A stretch of DNA of 64,000 bases, taken from contig JACCLO010000014.1 of the NCBI GenBank assembly GCA_029448655.1, positions 930,001 to 994,000 of the forward strand, written 5' to 3'. Shown here piece after piece: positions 23,727 to 34,724 of this stretch; within the stretch, counting starts at the first letter, position 1; every line of letters begins with the position of its first letter. A program made the translations under genes and the position numbers. Below the pieces are notes generated by a model. The model worked only from the letters and a program-made list of their open reading frames with translations, was not told the DNA's origin and searched no databases. The stretch comes from Wolfiporia cocos. Its lineage: Eukaryota; Basidiomycota; Agaricomycetes; Polyporales; Phaeolaceae.

Positions 23727-26522
23727 ATGGCGCAAGCTGGTCCCTCCAATGCTGTGAGGCCGAAAAAGTCTCCAAAAGGGAAGAAACCAGTGTTGAAAAC
23801 GAAAAAGCTGAAGAAGATATCGGAAGCGAAGGCCATCGAGGCGTTGGACCAGGCTGCCCTCACGTTTGTCAGTCCTCACATTCTGGCTGTTGTCTCCTCT
23901 GTACTCATGGATTAACTTAGTTTTGCGCTACAGGATGCTCCAGATGACCTGAAGGCCTTCGCTGATTTGCCTATTTCTGACAGTACGAAGCGAGGTACAT
24001 TGAGCTTTTCGTATGTCGTATTGAATGAATTTGAGCAGTCCACCACAGGCTTGAAGAAAGCGTTCTTCGTCGAAATGACTGAAATCCAAGCCAAGAGTCT
24101 ACCAGTATCGCTCAAGGGTAAAGACGTTTTGGGCGCAGCTCGTACGGGGAGTGGCAAGACGCTGGCCTTTCTCATCCCAGTCTTGGAGATTCTATATCGC
24201 CGAAAGTGGGGTCCCCAAGATGGGCTTGGTGCCTTGATCATATCTCCGACTCGAGAACTTGTAAGTGGTAGTCCTACGGGTCACACTGTCCCTAACACTA
24301 CGCAGGCAGTGCAAATTTTCGAGGTCTTGCGCTCGATAGGAGGTTATCACAGCTTCTCCGCAGGGCTTGTGATAGGCGGAAAAAATCTAAAAGACGAGCG
24401 TGAACGTTTATCCCGTATGAATGTCCTTGTGGCGACCCCGGGACGTCTATTGCAACACATGGATCAAACAATCGGCTTTGAGTGTGACAATCTACAAATG
24501 CTAGGTACTACATCGTAACTGAGCTCGTTTGAAATATTGCACTAACGTCTTGTAGTCCTAGACGAGGCAGACCGTATTCTTGACATGGGTTTCCACCGTA
24601 CCCTCGCCGCTCTCCTGGCGCATCTTCCCAAGTCTCGCCAAACTCTTCTGTTCTCTGCCACTCAGACCGACTCCGTGTCTTCTTTGGCACGACTCAGCTT
24701 GCGCGACCCCGTCTATGTCGGCGACGGCAATGCCGACGGCGGCGCCTCGACAGTGATGCCGTCGAGCCTTCAACAGCACTACGCGGTAGTGGCGCTTGAC
24801 GCCAAGCTATCCGTTCTCTGGAGCTTTTTGAAGAGTCACCTGCAGGCGAAGGTGCTTGTGTTCCTCTCTAGCTGCAAGCAGGTACGCTTCGTGTTCGAGG
24901 TGTTCCGCCGGATGCAGCCCGGCGTGCCGCTCCTCCATCTCCACGGGAAGCAGAAGCAAATGACGCGTCTGGCGACGTTCCAACGCTTTACAGCGATGAA
25001 GCATGCGGTGCTCTTCGCGACGGATATCGCCGCGCGCGGACTCGACTTCCCATCGGTAGACTGGGTTGTGCAGGTCGATGCGCCGGAGGACGCAGAGACG
25101 TACATACATCGGGTGGGCCGTACCGCTCGGTATGAGAGCGCAGGGAAAGGGTTGTTGCTCCTGATGCCGAGTGAGGAGGAAGGAATGAAGCAGGCGCTGG
25201 CGAAGAAGAACATCAACGTAGAAAAAATCAAGATCAGGGCGAGCAAGACGCAGAGCATCGACAACCAGCTCCAGAACCTTGCGTTCCAAGAGCCCGAGAT
25301 AAAGTATCTCGGCCAACGGGTGGGTCTTTCTAAACAGTCTTCTTGGCTGATATTGACCGTTGTTGCGAAGGCGTTCGTCTCGTACCTGCGTTCTGTGCAT
25401 TTGCAGAAGGATAAGTCCATCTTCAAGTTAACAGAATTGCCTGTTGAGCGGTTCGCGGAGGCACTTGGGCTTCCCGGGATGCCCAAGATCAAGTTCCTCA
25501 GCAAAGAGATGGCCAAGCAGAAGAAGAATGCGTCGCACGCGATCTCTGCTATTCAATCACAGGTCGACAGACAGACAGGTTCACACGACGCTGACGATTC
25601 GGACGCAAGCGATCCCGGAAGTGACTCGGAGGAACACAGCTCAAGTGAGGAGGAGGGAACAGAATCAAAAAATCAACCGTCTGTTGCGGCGGCTAATACA
25701 AGCGAGGACAAGGTAGCTTCGTCCATGATTAATATCGCAAGGAAGGCACTCATAATGGCTTTAGTCGAACCGTGTCCGTACGAAATACGACCGCATATTC
25801 GAGCGCAAAAATCAAAATATTCTCTCGGAACATTACACGAAGCTCATCGATCATACGGCAGACCATGCGTCTGGCGATGACGATGACGACTTTGTCACGC
25901 TGAAACGAGCTGACCACGAGCTCCCGGGTGATGATGAGTTTCCTGAGTCTGATGTCATGTCGAAGCGCAAGCAGAGGATGGCTAAATCTAAGAAGGCGAT
26001 GGCTAAGGGTGGGTTAAGGGGCACCAAGCTCGTGTTCGATGACGATGGGAACGCGCATGAGATGTACGAAATGAAGACGGCGGAGGAGGAGTTTGCAGGA
26101 GCAGATGTTAAGGAGGTTGGCAGGCAGTTTGCGGAGGGAGAGCGAGGGAAGATGAAGGAAGTGGACGCTATTGACAAGGCTGAAGCAAAGGAGAAAAAGA
26201 AGGAGAAAAAGCGCAAACGGAAGGAGCGAGAGCGCGAGGTAAGTGCTGTCAGGTTCCATATGGTTCACGCTAATAACTCTTGTAGGAGAACGGGTATGCT
26301 AATGCCCCAGGGTTTGTGGCTACCGTCGATCCCGTTGAAGACGATGGATATGTCAGCCCCGAGTTCGATCTTCCATCAGACTCAGACACTGATGGCGAAG
26401 CGGAGCGCCGGCCACTCAAGCGGGCGAAGGCTATTGGCGACAAACCTCGTGAACGCGACTTGGACGCGACATTGGAGGATGAGGAAGAGTTGGCATTACA
26501 GCTGTTGCGGAGTAGGAGATAG
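23727..26522 (+). CDS. DBP4: DEAD-box RNA helicase Dbp4/Hca4 (DDX10)
   Basis: Dbp4 is a nucleolar helicase needed for early 18S rRNA maturation in the SSU processome. The ATG at 23727 starts a Lys-rich N-terminus. Motifs in order: the Q-motif region ([14 protein letters not shown]), Walker A (AARTGSGKT), [18 protein letters not shown] as [12 protein letters not shown] (exon from 24556), SAT (LFSATQT), [31 protein letters not shown] and HRVGRTAR. After the core come the Dbp4-specific block [18 protein letters not shown] and an acidic/basic tail ([14 protein letters not shown], then [17 protein letters not shown]) ending LQLLRSRR with TAG 26520-26522. At least seven short introns are needed; the join at 25713-25768 restores the frame of the tail. 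The helicase core is complete. Confidence 0.93.
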
Positions 26523-26675
26523 TCACCACAACAATACGCATACAATCAAGCCGGTCTATTCCTTGCTTTCATTACCTCTCGTCGCCTCTTAGTAGCAAAT
26601 CAAATCACATTGTCACGAATAATCTACCTGCGCGCAGAAAGTCCCTACTATTATGAGGTCTATAGGCTATCGCGA

Positions 26676-29600
26676 CTAATCATCATCATCGGCAAGCGCC
26701 AATTGCAGTCTGCCCTTCTTCCTGCCTGCGGGTTTCACTGAAAGTAGGTCGTCCTCTTCAGCACCAGATACTTCGATTAGCGAAGAGGTACGGGGTGGGG
26801 AATTTGGTGTACTCTCGGAGTGTCCGTCGATTTGTGGTACCAAGGGGGCATCGACATCATCTTCCGCTGGTGGCACTTTATATCTTGGTCGCGGCTGCGG
26901 CCGTGGTCTTGATTGTGTGACGATCTTTTGTTGTATGGATTCATCCGAGGATGACGCTCTCGGTGAGTCGAATAATTGAATGTCGCTATCGTCGGACTCT
27001 ATGTCACCACCTTGTTCGCTTGCCTTGGCGCCTTTCCTGCGTCGCTTGGACTTGTTCGCGTCGGACGCCTTTTTGCGTCGTTTCGCCCCCATGGGCATCA
27101 TTATGGCGACCTGCCCAGATTCTGCCGCTACACGCGCGGCTCGCTCCCGTAATCCCCTTTCCCTCTCAAAGAACATCTCCGTGTCGCCATACTCAGCGTC
27201 GCTGTCCTCGATGAATTGCGCAGATTTGTACTGTTGCTTCTCTTTCTTCTTTTTGGCTTTCTTCCTTGCTATCTTCCTCACTGCATCATCGTCTGAATAA
27301 TCTTCTGACGAGTCCAAGAACGATGATCGCCGTCGCTTGGTGCTGAGCAGTTGCGTAGCCTTTCCCTCGAGCTCTAGAGGTTTCTCGAGGAACTGGTTGA
27401 TGACATTCAGGCTCTGTTGCAGGTTTGACGGAAGTATTTTCGCAGGAATATACCATTCAAGTTCTTCAGCATCTGGTAATAGCGAGATGCTTCAATACAT
27501 GCATTAACCAATCTGCTCAGACATACCTCTATCCTTGGTGCGGAAGTTGACCAAATCGAACAACAGCTTAAGGTATGGATTCTTCGTAGCGGCGTTGGCT
27601 TCATCATCGCTAACGTATGGGATCACTAGTGCTACAATTCAGGCCTCGCTGAACTTGGTGGAACCATGCAGAATAACGTACTGTAGTCAGTAAACTTGGC
27701 AAGAGCTTCGTCAGACGGTTTGCGGACTGTATTGGACAGTTTGCTCTCGTCAGCTGAGCCGTCCTCGTCATCCTTGCTCCTATGTCGCGTCATGGATCCA
27801 TCCGTTTCCTCGATGATACGTTGTCGCTGACCAATCGCCATCACGAGAATCTAAACCATTGTTAACGCCGATGAGTAGTGCTGTCCAAGTGGCATTGAGT
27901 TGTCCCACCTGCTTGACCCATTCTATCAATTCAGACGTCCCTTCCTCGACCAAGCAAGCTATAGCGATACCCAGCTGGTGGCTCCAGGAATAACCCTTCT
28001 TGACCTTGACATCTGGTGGGAATTTTCCGCTTTGGACGGTGCGCACGTCCTCAGAACTTTTATCAGGCTCCCAACTCGAGTACTGCTTCCAATGACCGCG
28101 ATTCTTTGGGAAGAAGGTCTATATAGTAGGTTAGAGATGCTAGCAATCTTCTGCCATGCTGCACTGACCTCCACGATCAAGAACGAGTCATCTTCAACAG
28201 CCTTGAAGAACCTGCGTAGCAAGAAATTAATCAGGGCAATGAGGTCTTTATAGGCTTGATCCCGCGGCAACGACTTCTCCGCCGAGAGAATGGATTTGAA
28301 GAGATTCAGAGTAGACACCTATTGGTCAATTTTTTGAGAATTCAGCGCCCGCATAGAGTAAAGGCATAATCACATTGAAGAAAAGGCCTTCTGCCTTCCC
28401 TTTGACGGCTTGGCGATGCATCAGGTACACTATGCGTTTCATCTTCTCCGCTGAGTCGAACTCCTTATACCGAGCGAGGTACATCAGGAGCGTTTGTGTA
28501 ATGTCCGAGCGAGAGAATTTCTATAAAAAATAAATTAAAATGGCATGAGCACTTGTGCGACCTACAAGTCACCTGCTGGAACTTCTCGACCGAGAACAGC
28601 GTCGAGTTTGTGTCGTCCTCATCCCCCTCGTGAGTATCCTCCTCCTCTACCTCCAGAACGCCCTCAGCATCGTTCTCCGCAGCTGACAGATCTCTTAGCA
28701 ATTACAGGAGACATTGACGTCACCCACACGAACCTTTGCTCTTTCTTCGCGCCTTCGCCTTCCGTCGGACGTACATCTCCTCTGCTGTGCCATGTTTCTT
28801 CTCCCATCGTTCCAGCATGCGCATGAGTGCATACGCCAGCTGCACGCTTGCGTCGAGGTATGCGAGGCTCTGTGTGCCCTCTCTATACGCAGGGAGGCTT
28901 TCAAACGCGACGTCGAGCACTGTACCGTTGTAGACAATTTGCTGCTGCAGCGTCTCCGCGACGTCTACCGTGGTCGCATCGGACGAGGAGGACATGGCAT
29001 CGAGGAGGAAAAGGAGCTGTGTTAAGCACTCGACGCCGGCTTGAAGCTCGTTCCACAATTTTGGCTATGACGCCAGCCTCAGAGTTACAGGATGACGGAC
29101 AGAGCTTCAACGACGTACCTTCTCCTCCACTGCCGCCTGCATACGCTTGAGGACCCAAATAATCCAGTGGCGCTCGGTGACCTCCGCGACCAACCCGAAG
29201 TCCCACGGTGTCTCTTGGTCCTTCCTTGCCCTCACGCAGAGGAAGAACTCAAGGAACCATTTCGTCACGCACAGTAGGCGAAGGTTGTCTTTCTCTGTGA
29301 TCTTTGGGCGCTCTGCCCTGATATCCTTGAGCAGGGACGACAAAAATGCTAGTGCGCATTAGAATATGAGTGGTTATATATGAAGGATACATACGGTTGA
29401 AACACGCCTCGACAAATGTCCGCGCAAGATTCTGCATGATTAGCTTCGCCTCCAGCGAAAGGTTATCGTCGCGCGCGAGCTCGTCAACCTTCTTGCTCCT
29501 CTGTGCGCGACGACGTTTCTCCATATCGAACATGCTGCCGGACTCACTGTTGATCGCTTGCTGCCGATGCAAGACGTACGCCTGCGAAGAGCTTCCGACG

Positions 29601-30632
29601 TCGGGATGCTCCTCGCCAGGTGGAGAGATCTGTGCTTTCCTGGGATTCAATTGTACAGAGATCGTGGTACCGAAGCGTGAGTGACGTGAGTTGGCCTTGC
29701 GCGCAAAGTCACGCCTTCGCTGGTCCTCTACTGCCAAAAGGCGTTGTAGGTTCTGCGTGGGTTGCTGGCAGCAGCTTTTAATTAAACTGTTGTGAAGAGT
29801 TGATCAAACGCACCTGAGACTGATCCATGGCCAGAGCCACAGGGGTGGTCCCACGGAACAGCAAGTAGAAGATTTCGAGAAGAAGCGTATTCCAGCCATT
29901 GAACATCGGATCCTCGGTAACACTCGAGGCGATGGTGAGCAGCAAATCCAGTACATTAGATTCGGAAAGCGTTTTCACGAGGCGGGTCTGCAAAGACGAG
30001 AACTCTGCCTGATCAGCGCTGAGATGCATGTTCGGTGGCATATCTTTGATGAATGCAAGGTTTCGGATGAGATATAAAATCACATTGATGATCTGCATAT
30101 CACGCTCTTTCCTTTCCTTCGGATTTTTCGTGAGGCAGGGAAGAACGACGCCGAGGAGCGCCTGCATGACACCCGGTCTGAGCAGGGCCGCTTTGTAATG
30201 GAGGTGGCTGAGTAGGAGTTGAGTGTAATCCGCACCCTTGTCGTATTCTTCGTCAAGTTCCTTGAGTTCCTCCGCTAAATCGATTGGCCAGGTCATCGCA
30301 GTCATGAGGTCCGCGCACGCAATGGCACATTTGTCCTCGAATTTTCCTCTCCCAGCTGTCTCCAGAAGAATTGGGATGAGATCATTTGGAAGTAGACGCG
30401 TCTCCCAAAAGATGCGCGCAACGGTACGATCGTCGTCTGTATCGTCTCGTCGCCAGAGCTTTTTGAGATCTTTGAGACAGCCGTAGCATTCGTCGCCCAG
30501 CCTGTAAGCGCCACCTTCGAGGCCACCGAGTGCGTCTACAATTCCACGAATGGCAGGCTCTAGGATAGAGCGTCGATCAACGTATTCCTCATCCGAATCG
30601 TCGGAAATGAGGATGGCCTCTTCACTGTTCAT
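26676..30632 (-). CDS. TOF1: Replication-fork protection factor Tof1/Swi1 (Timeless)
   Basis: Tof1/Swi1, the fungal Timeless homologue, works with Csm3/Swi3 in the fork-protection complex, stabilising paused forks and supporting the S-phase checkpoint. The start is the ATG at 30632 (MNSEEAILISDDSDEEY); stop at 26676-26678. Exon 1 holds the start of the Timeless domain: GIVDALGGLEGGAYRLGDEC, IFWETRLLPNDLIPILLET, MTWPIDLAEEL, INVILYLIRNLAFIKD and NTLLLEIFYLLFRG. Later exons, cut by many introns, carry KWFLEFFLCVRAR with the typical ERHWIIWVLKRM, DITQTLLMYLARYKEF and MKRIVYLMHRQAVK. The C-terminal third is acidic and low complexity (SEDYSDDDAVRKIARKKAKK, SAQFIEDSDAEYGD, ...LALADDDD). It converges with DBP4 (about 150 bp apart) and diverges from SLX1 over about 310 bp that contain two MCB motifs. 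Confidence 0.9.
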
Positions 30633-30943
30633 GCTGCCACCTCGGTCGCCAAGCACAATCAAGCCTAGAGACTAGAGTAGAACGTGTGTTCTGTAGCCCT
30701 CACAAATGATGTGGTTGTGTGAGAACCAGGATTCGACCCAAGGGTTGACACAGTTAACGGCGGTAGTCTGCCGGCGTGGCTACGACGCGTCTCGTCACGA
30801 GGATCACAAATGTGACACGACGCGTCAGTCACACTGTTTGTTGGGCCCCCAGTCTAGTGTCACAAGCTGTATTCTTGATACCTCACTTGCGACACGACCG
30901 AAGCCGAGCTTTCGAAGAGCTTCTTTACGTCGCGTCAAATTTG
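30633..30943. promoter_or_regulatory. Bidirectional promoter TOF1/SLX1 with two MluI cell-cycle boxes
   Basis: Two ACGCGT hexamers lie at 30785-30790 and 30820-30825, 35 bp apart, each extended to GACGCGTC. ACGCGT is the MCB element bound by MBF (Mbp1/Swi6 family) at G1/S-expressed replication and repair genes in fungi. Both flanking genes are of that class. The motifs and spacing are seen directly; regulation by MBF is inferred. Confidence 0.6.
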
Positions 30944-32925
30944 ATGTACTGCGTTTGTATCTCCTGTCGGACAGTCTTGACACTGGTCAGCGCAGGGTTA
31001 GATCAGCATTGCAAAACCATCGTTTTCCCGCGTTCTATGCATGCTACCTGCTCAAGAGCGCCAAAACCTCCAATTCTACTGCGTGTGTGCATTACCGCAA
31101 TCGAAGACAATAGATCTGATAAGTTGCTAGCACCTACATTGGGAGTACTCCCAATCCTCCGAGAAGGATTAGGTTAGCCCTCATGTGATTGGCATGCAAA
31201 CACGCGTCATCTTGTTTCTAGACAGCACAACGGTGATCTCTCTCAAGGAGCATGGAGAACAAAACGCGGCAGGCCATGGATAATGCAGATGATAGTGCAC
31301 GGCTTCCCTTCGAAGCTAGCCGCGCTACAGTTCGAATGGGCTTGGCAACATCCTCACTTATCGCGACATCTTCAAGAAGGCGAACCACTCAACGTGCATC
31401 GCTGGCGAAAGCGGCCAACTGGCCTCAAAGCGAACATATTGTGGGTATACGCACTTACCTCTCGTACCTCACCCACCTGCTGACTAGTCACACTCTATAG
31501 AGTTGTTCGCAAAATGATTTCATTCCATCCTTATTCTACGTGGCCACTGCATGTTAAATTGTTCACAGTCGATGCTGTCAGGGCGTGGGATCTGTGCCTC
31601 AAGGATCCACAACAACCATCCCTGCCATCTGGGTTCACCTGTCTGACGGAACTTGAAGGCGTTGACGGACTGTCAGGGCAGCGTGGCTCTGGAAGGACGG
31701 GTCCTATCAATATCACCGACAGTAAGCACATGAATGCGGCCTGAGTATGGAGATCATCTATCACTTACCAAAGTTGACTATCAGAGCATTTTGCGATCAG
31801 TCAAGACAACAAATGGACCGATCTCTTTGCACAACAGCAGACTCTCACCTGCTCTATATGTGATGGAGTACTTGACGCAAAATCCGTGCGTAGTATGACA
31901 ATCAACAAGGTGGAAAGTGCTTATATCTCAGGCAGGACCCCCTTGCTACCGGACTTTGCCCTTCATCAGGCTGTACAGCAGTGTCTCACCTGTCATGCCT
32001 AGCGAATGACTTTGTGAACGTCAATCATCCTCAAGGACAAATCATTCCGCGGGGCGGGCGGTGCCGCTCATGCCACATATACATCCTCTGGGGCGACGTT
32101 ATTCGCAGTTGTTACCGACGAAGCGGCGGTAATGTCATTGCTTCGGAATCAGAAGAGGCTACGGACGACGACAATCAAGACCCAAGTACTTCGTCTGATG
32201 CGTGCCAAAGCGTTCCAACGGACATCTCGTGTTCAAAGCGTACAACAACGAGGAGGACAAAAGCGAGGGGCAAGGAAACAAGTGTGTTGAAGTGCAAAGC
32301 GTATGCGGGCGGGAAGACTGCAGCGCGACCTATCTCCGCTCGCTCCACGTACCAGGCATCATCCTCGAGTGAAGGAGAATGTTTCGATCTGGACAACGTT
32401 ACGAGCATGTCCGACGAGTGGGAAATTGCGACTCTACCAAGCTCCGCATCAAAGCGCACCAAGCGTTTAGCAAAGAGTACAGCCGTAACAAAAACTGTGG
32501 CGAGGCTCAAGAGAGGTTCCAAGACCGCCCGTACAACTACGTCCACCCTTGCATCAACGCGACAAGCGCGAGATACAATACAATGTAAGCATCTGATGAG
32601 CGAAACTGATTCAGCACATCTCATGACCAGGATGGGTCCGCAGAAGCGCCTCTTTCTGATATCTGAGCTCAGTTCGGTGGCAGAGACAGATATGTATGTT
32701 CCTTCTCGCTCGCCCCGGGGTCTTTCCGGCTCACCCGGCAAGTACAGGGAAGTGGACCCTTTCGGTATCGGAGCAGCAAACGTAACATCTAGGCAAGGCC
32801 CTGCAATGCATGTTATGCATGTCGTGGACTTAGCATCACAGGATCTGCACAAGATGCACGCGTGTGTACGCCTCGAGCGTGCGAGAGGATATGCAAGCGT
32901 CTCATTGTCAACTACGGATGGATAA
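30944..32925 (+). CDS. SLX1: Structure-specific endonuclease subunit Slx1
   Basis: Slx1 is the catalytic subunit that, with Slx4, cuts branched DNA such as Holliday junctions and 5' flaps. Starting at ATG 30944 and removing introns 30957-31006, 31083-31130 and 31173-31221 gives [20 protein letters not shown], then [18 protein letters not shown], the GIY-YIG nuclease core with its Tyr, Arg and His. The conserved [16 protein letters not shown] segment follows near 31307-31355. The C-terminal half holds the cysteine-rich RING-like domain: [24 protein letters not shown] and [16 protein letters not shown] long basic/Ser-rich tail runs to TAA 32923-32925. The 5' end is a best guess: an upstream ATG at 30706 lies on the promoter side of the MCB boxes and was rejected. 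A further exon reaching a stop near 33243 is possible through an intron at 32907-32972. Confidence 0.85.
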
Positions 32926-33235
32926 TTAAGCCTGTTCTGGGATTCTTGCTGAGTCCCTGCACAAGACAAGAGAGATGATCACAACCGATGCCAGACAGCA
33001 CGATGTGCGCTCCTCCAAGAACAAATTTCGCTTTCATCTCGGTGTGATGCTCTTGATGAACATCGAGCTGGTGTCTTTCCACTATCCGCCTACGATACTG
33101 AGATCTCTCGGCTTGCCTATGCCCCAACAGGTCTGTCAATCTCTCCCTGGATCTCCAGCGAGCTGCCTGTAGACGACGAATCCACTCCTGCGAGATCACC
33201 GAGTACATCTGTCACTGATCGACGGGATTTATGTA

Positions 33236-33830
33236 TCAAAGAATGATAGAGATGTCTGACTCACCAGCGTGCCGCGGGTGATGCACAGTACGTCTTCTGT
33301 GGTCATGCCCAGTTCGTAGACCCTTGATAGGACAGATTCCTCTAATGTGTAGTATCTCTCTTTTTAGTCTGTGAGGATGTTCCCCGATCAGTTTCGCTAA
33401 ACATGCAGGTATGTGAACTGTAAAACTGTGCGCTTTACCCTCCGCTTCTAAGTCGGTCAATGTGTGGGAATAGCGGAAAATGTGCAGCATGTTGCTCAAT
33501 AGGAACTTCTGTTTCCCATACAGTCGCAGGCCATGGATTCTCGTGCCTTGCGATGAGTTTGAAAAACATTCTTCGATGAAACGTGCATACCACCTGATAG
33601 ATAATGTATTTCAGCAAGCTGCGTTCACTACATCAACATAGCAACCAGATATCGATATTGACATGATGCAGCAATGACCCGAATATCTACTTCTGGGCTC
33701 CTGAGAATCTGCCTCATTGCACCCGTGACAGATTCGACCAATTGAGGGAGGGGGGTGTATGAGGCAATATGGAGAATTGCGAACAACTTTCCTGCTTTGC
33801 TTCGAGTCGCGAATCCGTCGCAACCTCGGC
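33236..33830 (-). pseudogene. Decayed minus-strand exons of an unknown conserved-looking protein
   Basis: On the minus strand three pieces look like real protein: KLFAILHIASYTPLPQLVES (about 33791 downwards), CTFHRRMFFKLIARHENPWP (about 33585 downwards) and DLEAEGKAHSFTVHIPACLA (near 33450-33390), followed in another frame by LEESVLSRVYELGMTTED near 33340-33290. The first two join with a plausible GT...AG intron. Between FPLFPHI and DLEAEG the frame must slip by one base with no intron available. No start codon context was found. I do not recognise the family. A gene relic or a gene with a sequence error both fit. Confidence 0.4.
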
Positions 33831-33839
33831 ACTGGCGAC

Positions 33840-34440
33840 ACCGTCGCAAGTGGCCAACCCAGGACAATGCGCGCACGGCCTTTTCAGACACAGGCCAATA
33901 CAGTCAGTGGGTCCCCGGTGTCCTCTTATGATGCTCCGCACTCAGTCACTGCTCAGAGCCCGCTATCGGTTGCTTCGCCTCGTACAGATAACCGGCAGAA
34001 CGTTACCGATTAATCAACCCATTGGCGCATTTTCCGTGGATGAGTTCCTACCCTTACAGACACTCCATTTGTGAGCGTTACAACGGCGAGGAATACATTA
34101 CCATGTTACCAGTAAGTTGTCGAGGCATAGTGCACAAACTTTACTTACAGAGTCTGTTGAGCCCATGACAACTGAGGAGGATCTTCTGCAAGAGAACTTT
34201 GCAACATGGATAGAAGAACCCGGTCAGGATTTTCACGGGCCTCGCAGAGGCCGTTATTGCCATAAGATGTCCAGAATAGTCAAGCATTTTTTTTCCGTGA
34301 GTGAGATGCGATATACATTTTCGAACTCATATGCGGGCACTGTCCTTCGCTGACGTCGACTTAGGACATCGCTACTAAAATGCGACACCGCTATCAGAAC
34401 CTGAAACGATCATTGGCTCATGACGACCTATGAAAAATAT
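33840..34440 (+). other. Unresolved plus-strand candidate exons
   Basis: A Ser/Pro-rich frame (FQTQANTVSGSPVSSYDAP, about 33883-34012) and a second block (TTEEDLLQENFATWIEE, about 34168-34218) look coding. The latter splices cleanly at 34300 (GTGAGT) to 34365 into DIATKMRHRYQNLKRSLAHD and TGA near 34433. I could not connect the two blocks in frame, and no domain is recognised. Confidence 0.3.
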
Positions 34441-34724
34441 ACGAATCCGAGAAAGCATGATATTCACTCCAAGAGTTCTGGGAGTAGGCCTGACATACCT
34501 GTATTACCCGCCACTTGGCGTGCAATCATGGACTGAGATTGCATTGATATTAATCAAGATCATGGCTCTCAAAACGATTGCTGTGGCTACCGGAGGACAA
34601 TCTGCTACATTCGAAGTTGCAGTTAGATAGTACAAGTCCGTTCCAGGGGAATCTACAAAGAATTACATCAGATTCAAGCAAAAAGGCGATCGTGCGCCCA
34701 CAAGATTTGGCGTGCTCCATGCAC

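Noticed and set aside
30711..30760. tRNA-like B-box string near AGGATTCGACCC
   Set aside because: No matching acceptor, D or anticodon stems can be folded around it.
30706..31113. ATG at 30706 as the SLX1 start
   Set aside because: It is only 74 bp from the TOF1 start and upstream of the two MCB boxes. The added sequence is unlike a Slx1 N-terminus, and a spliced start at 30944 works better.
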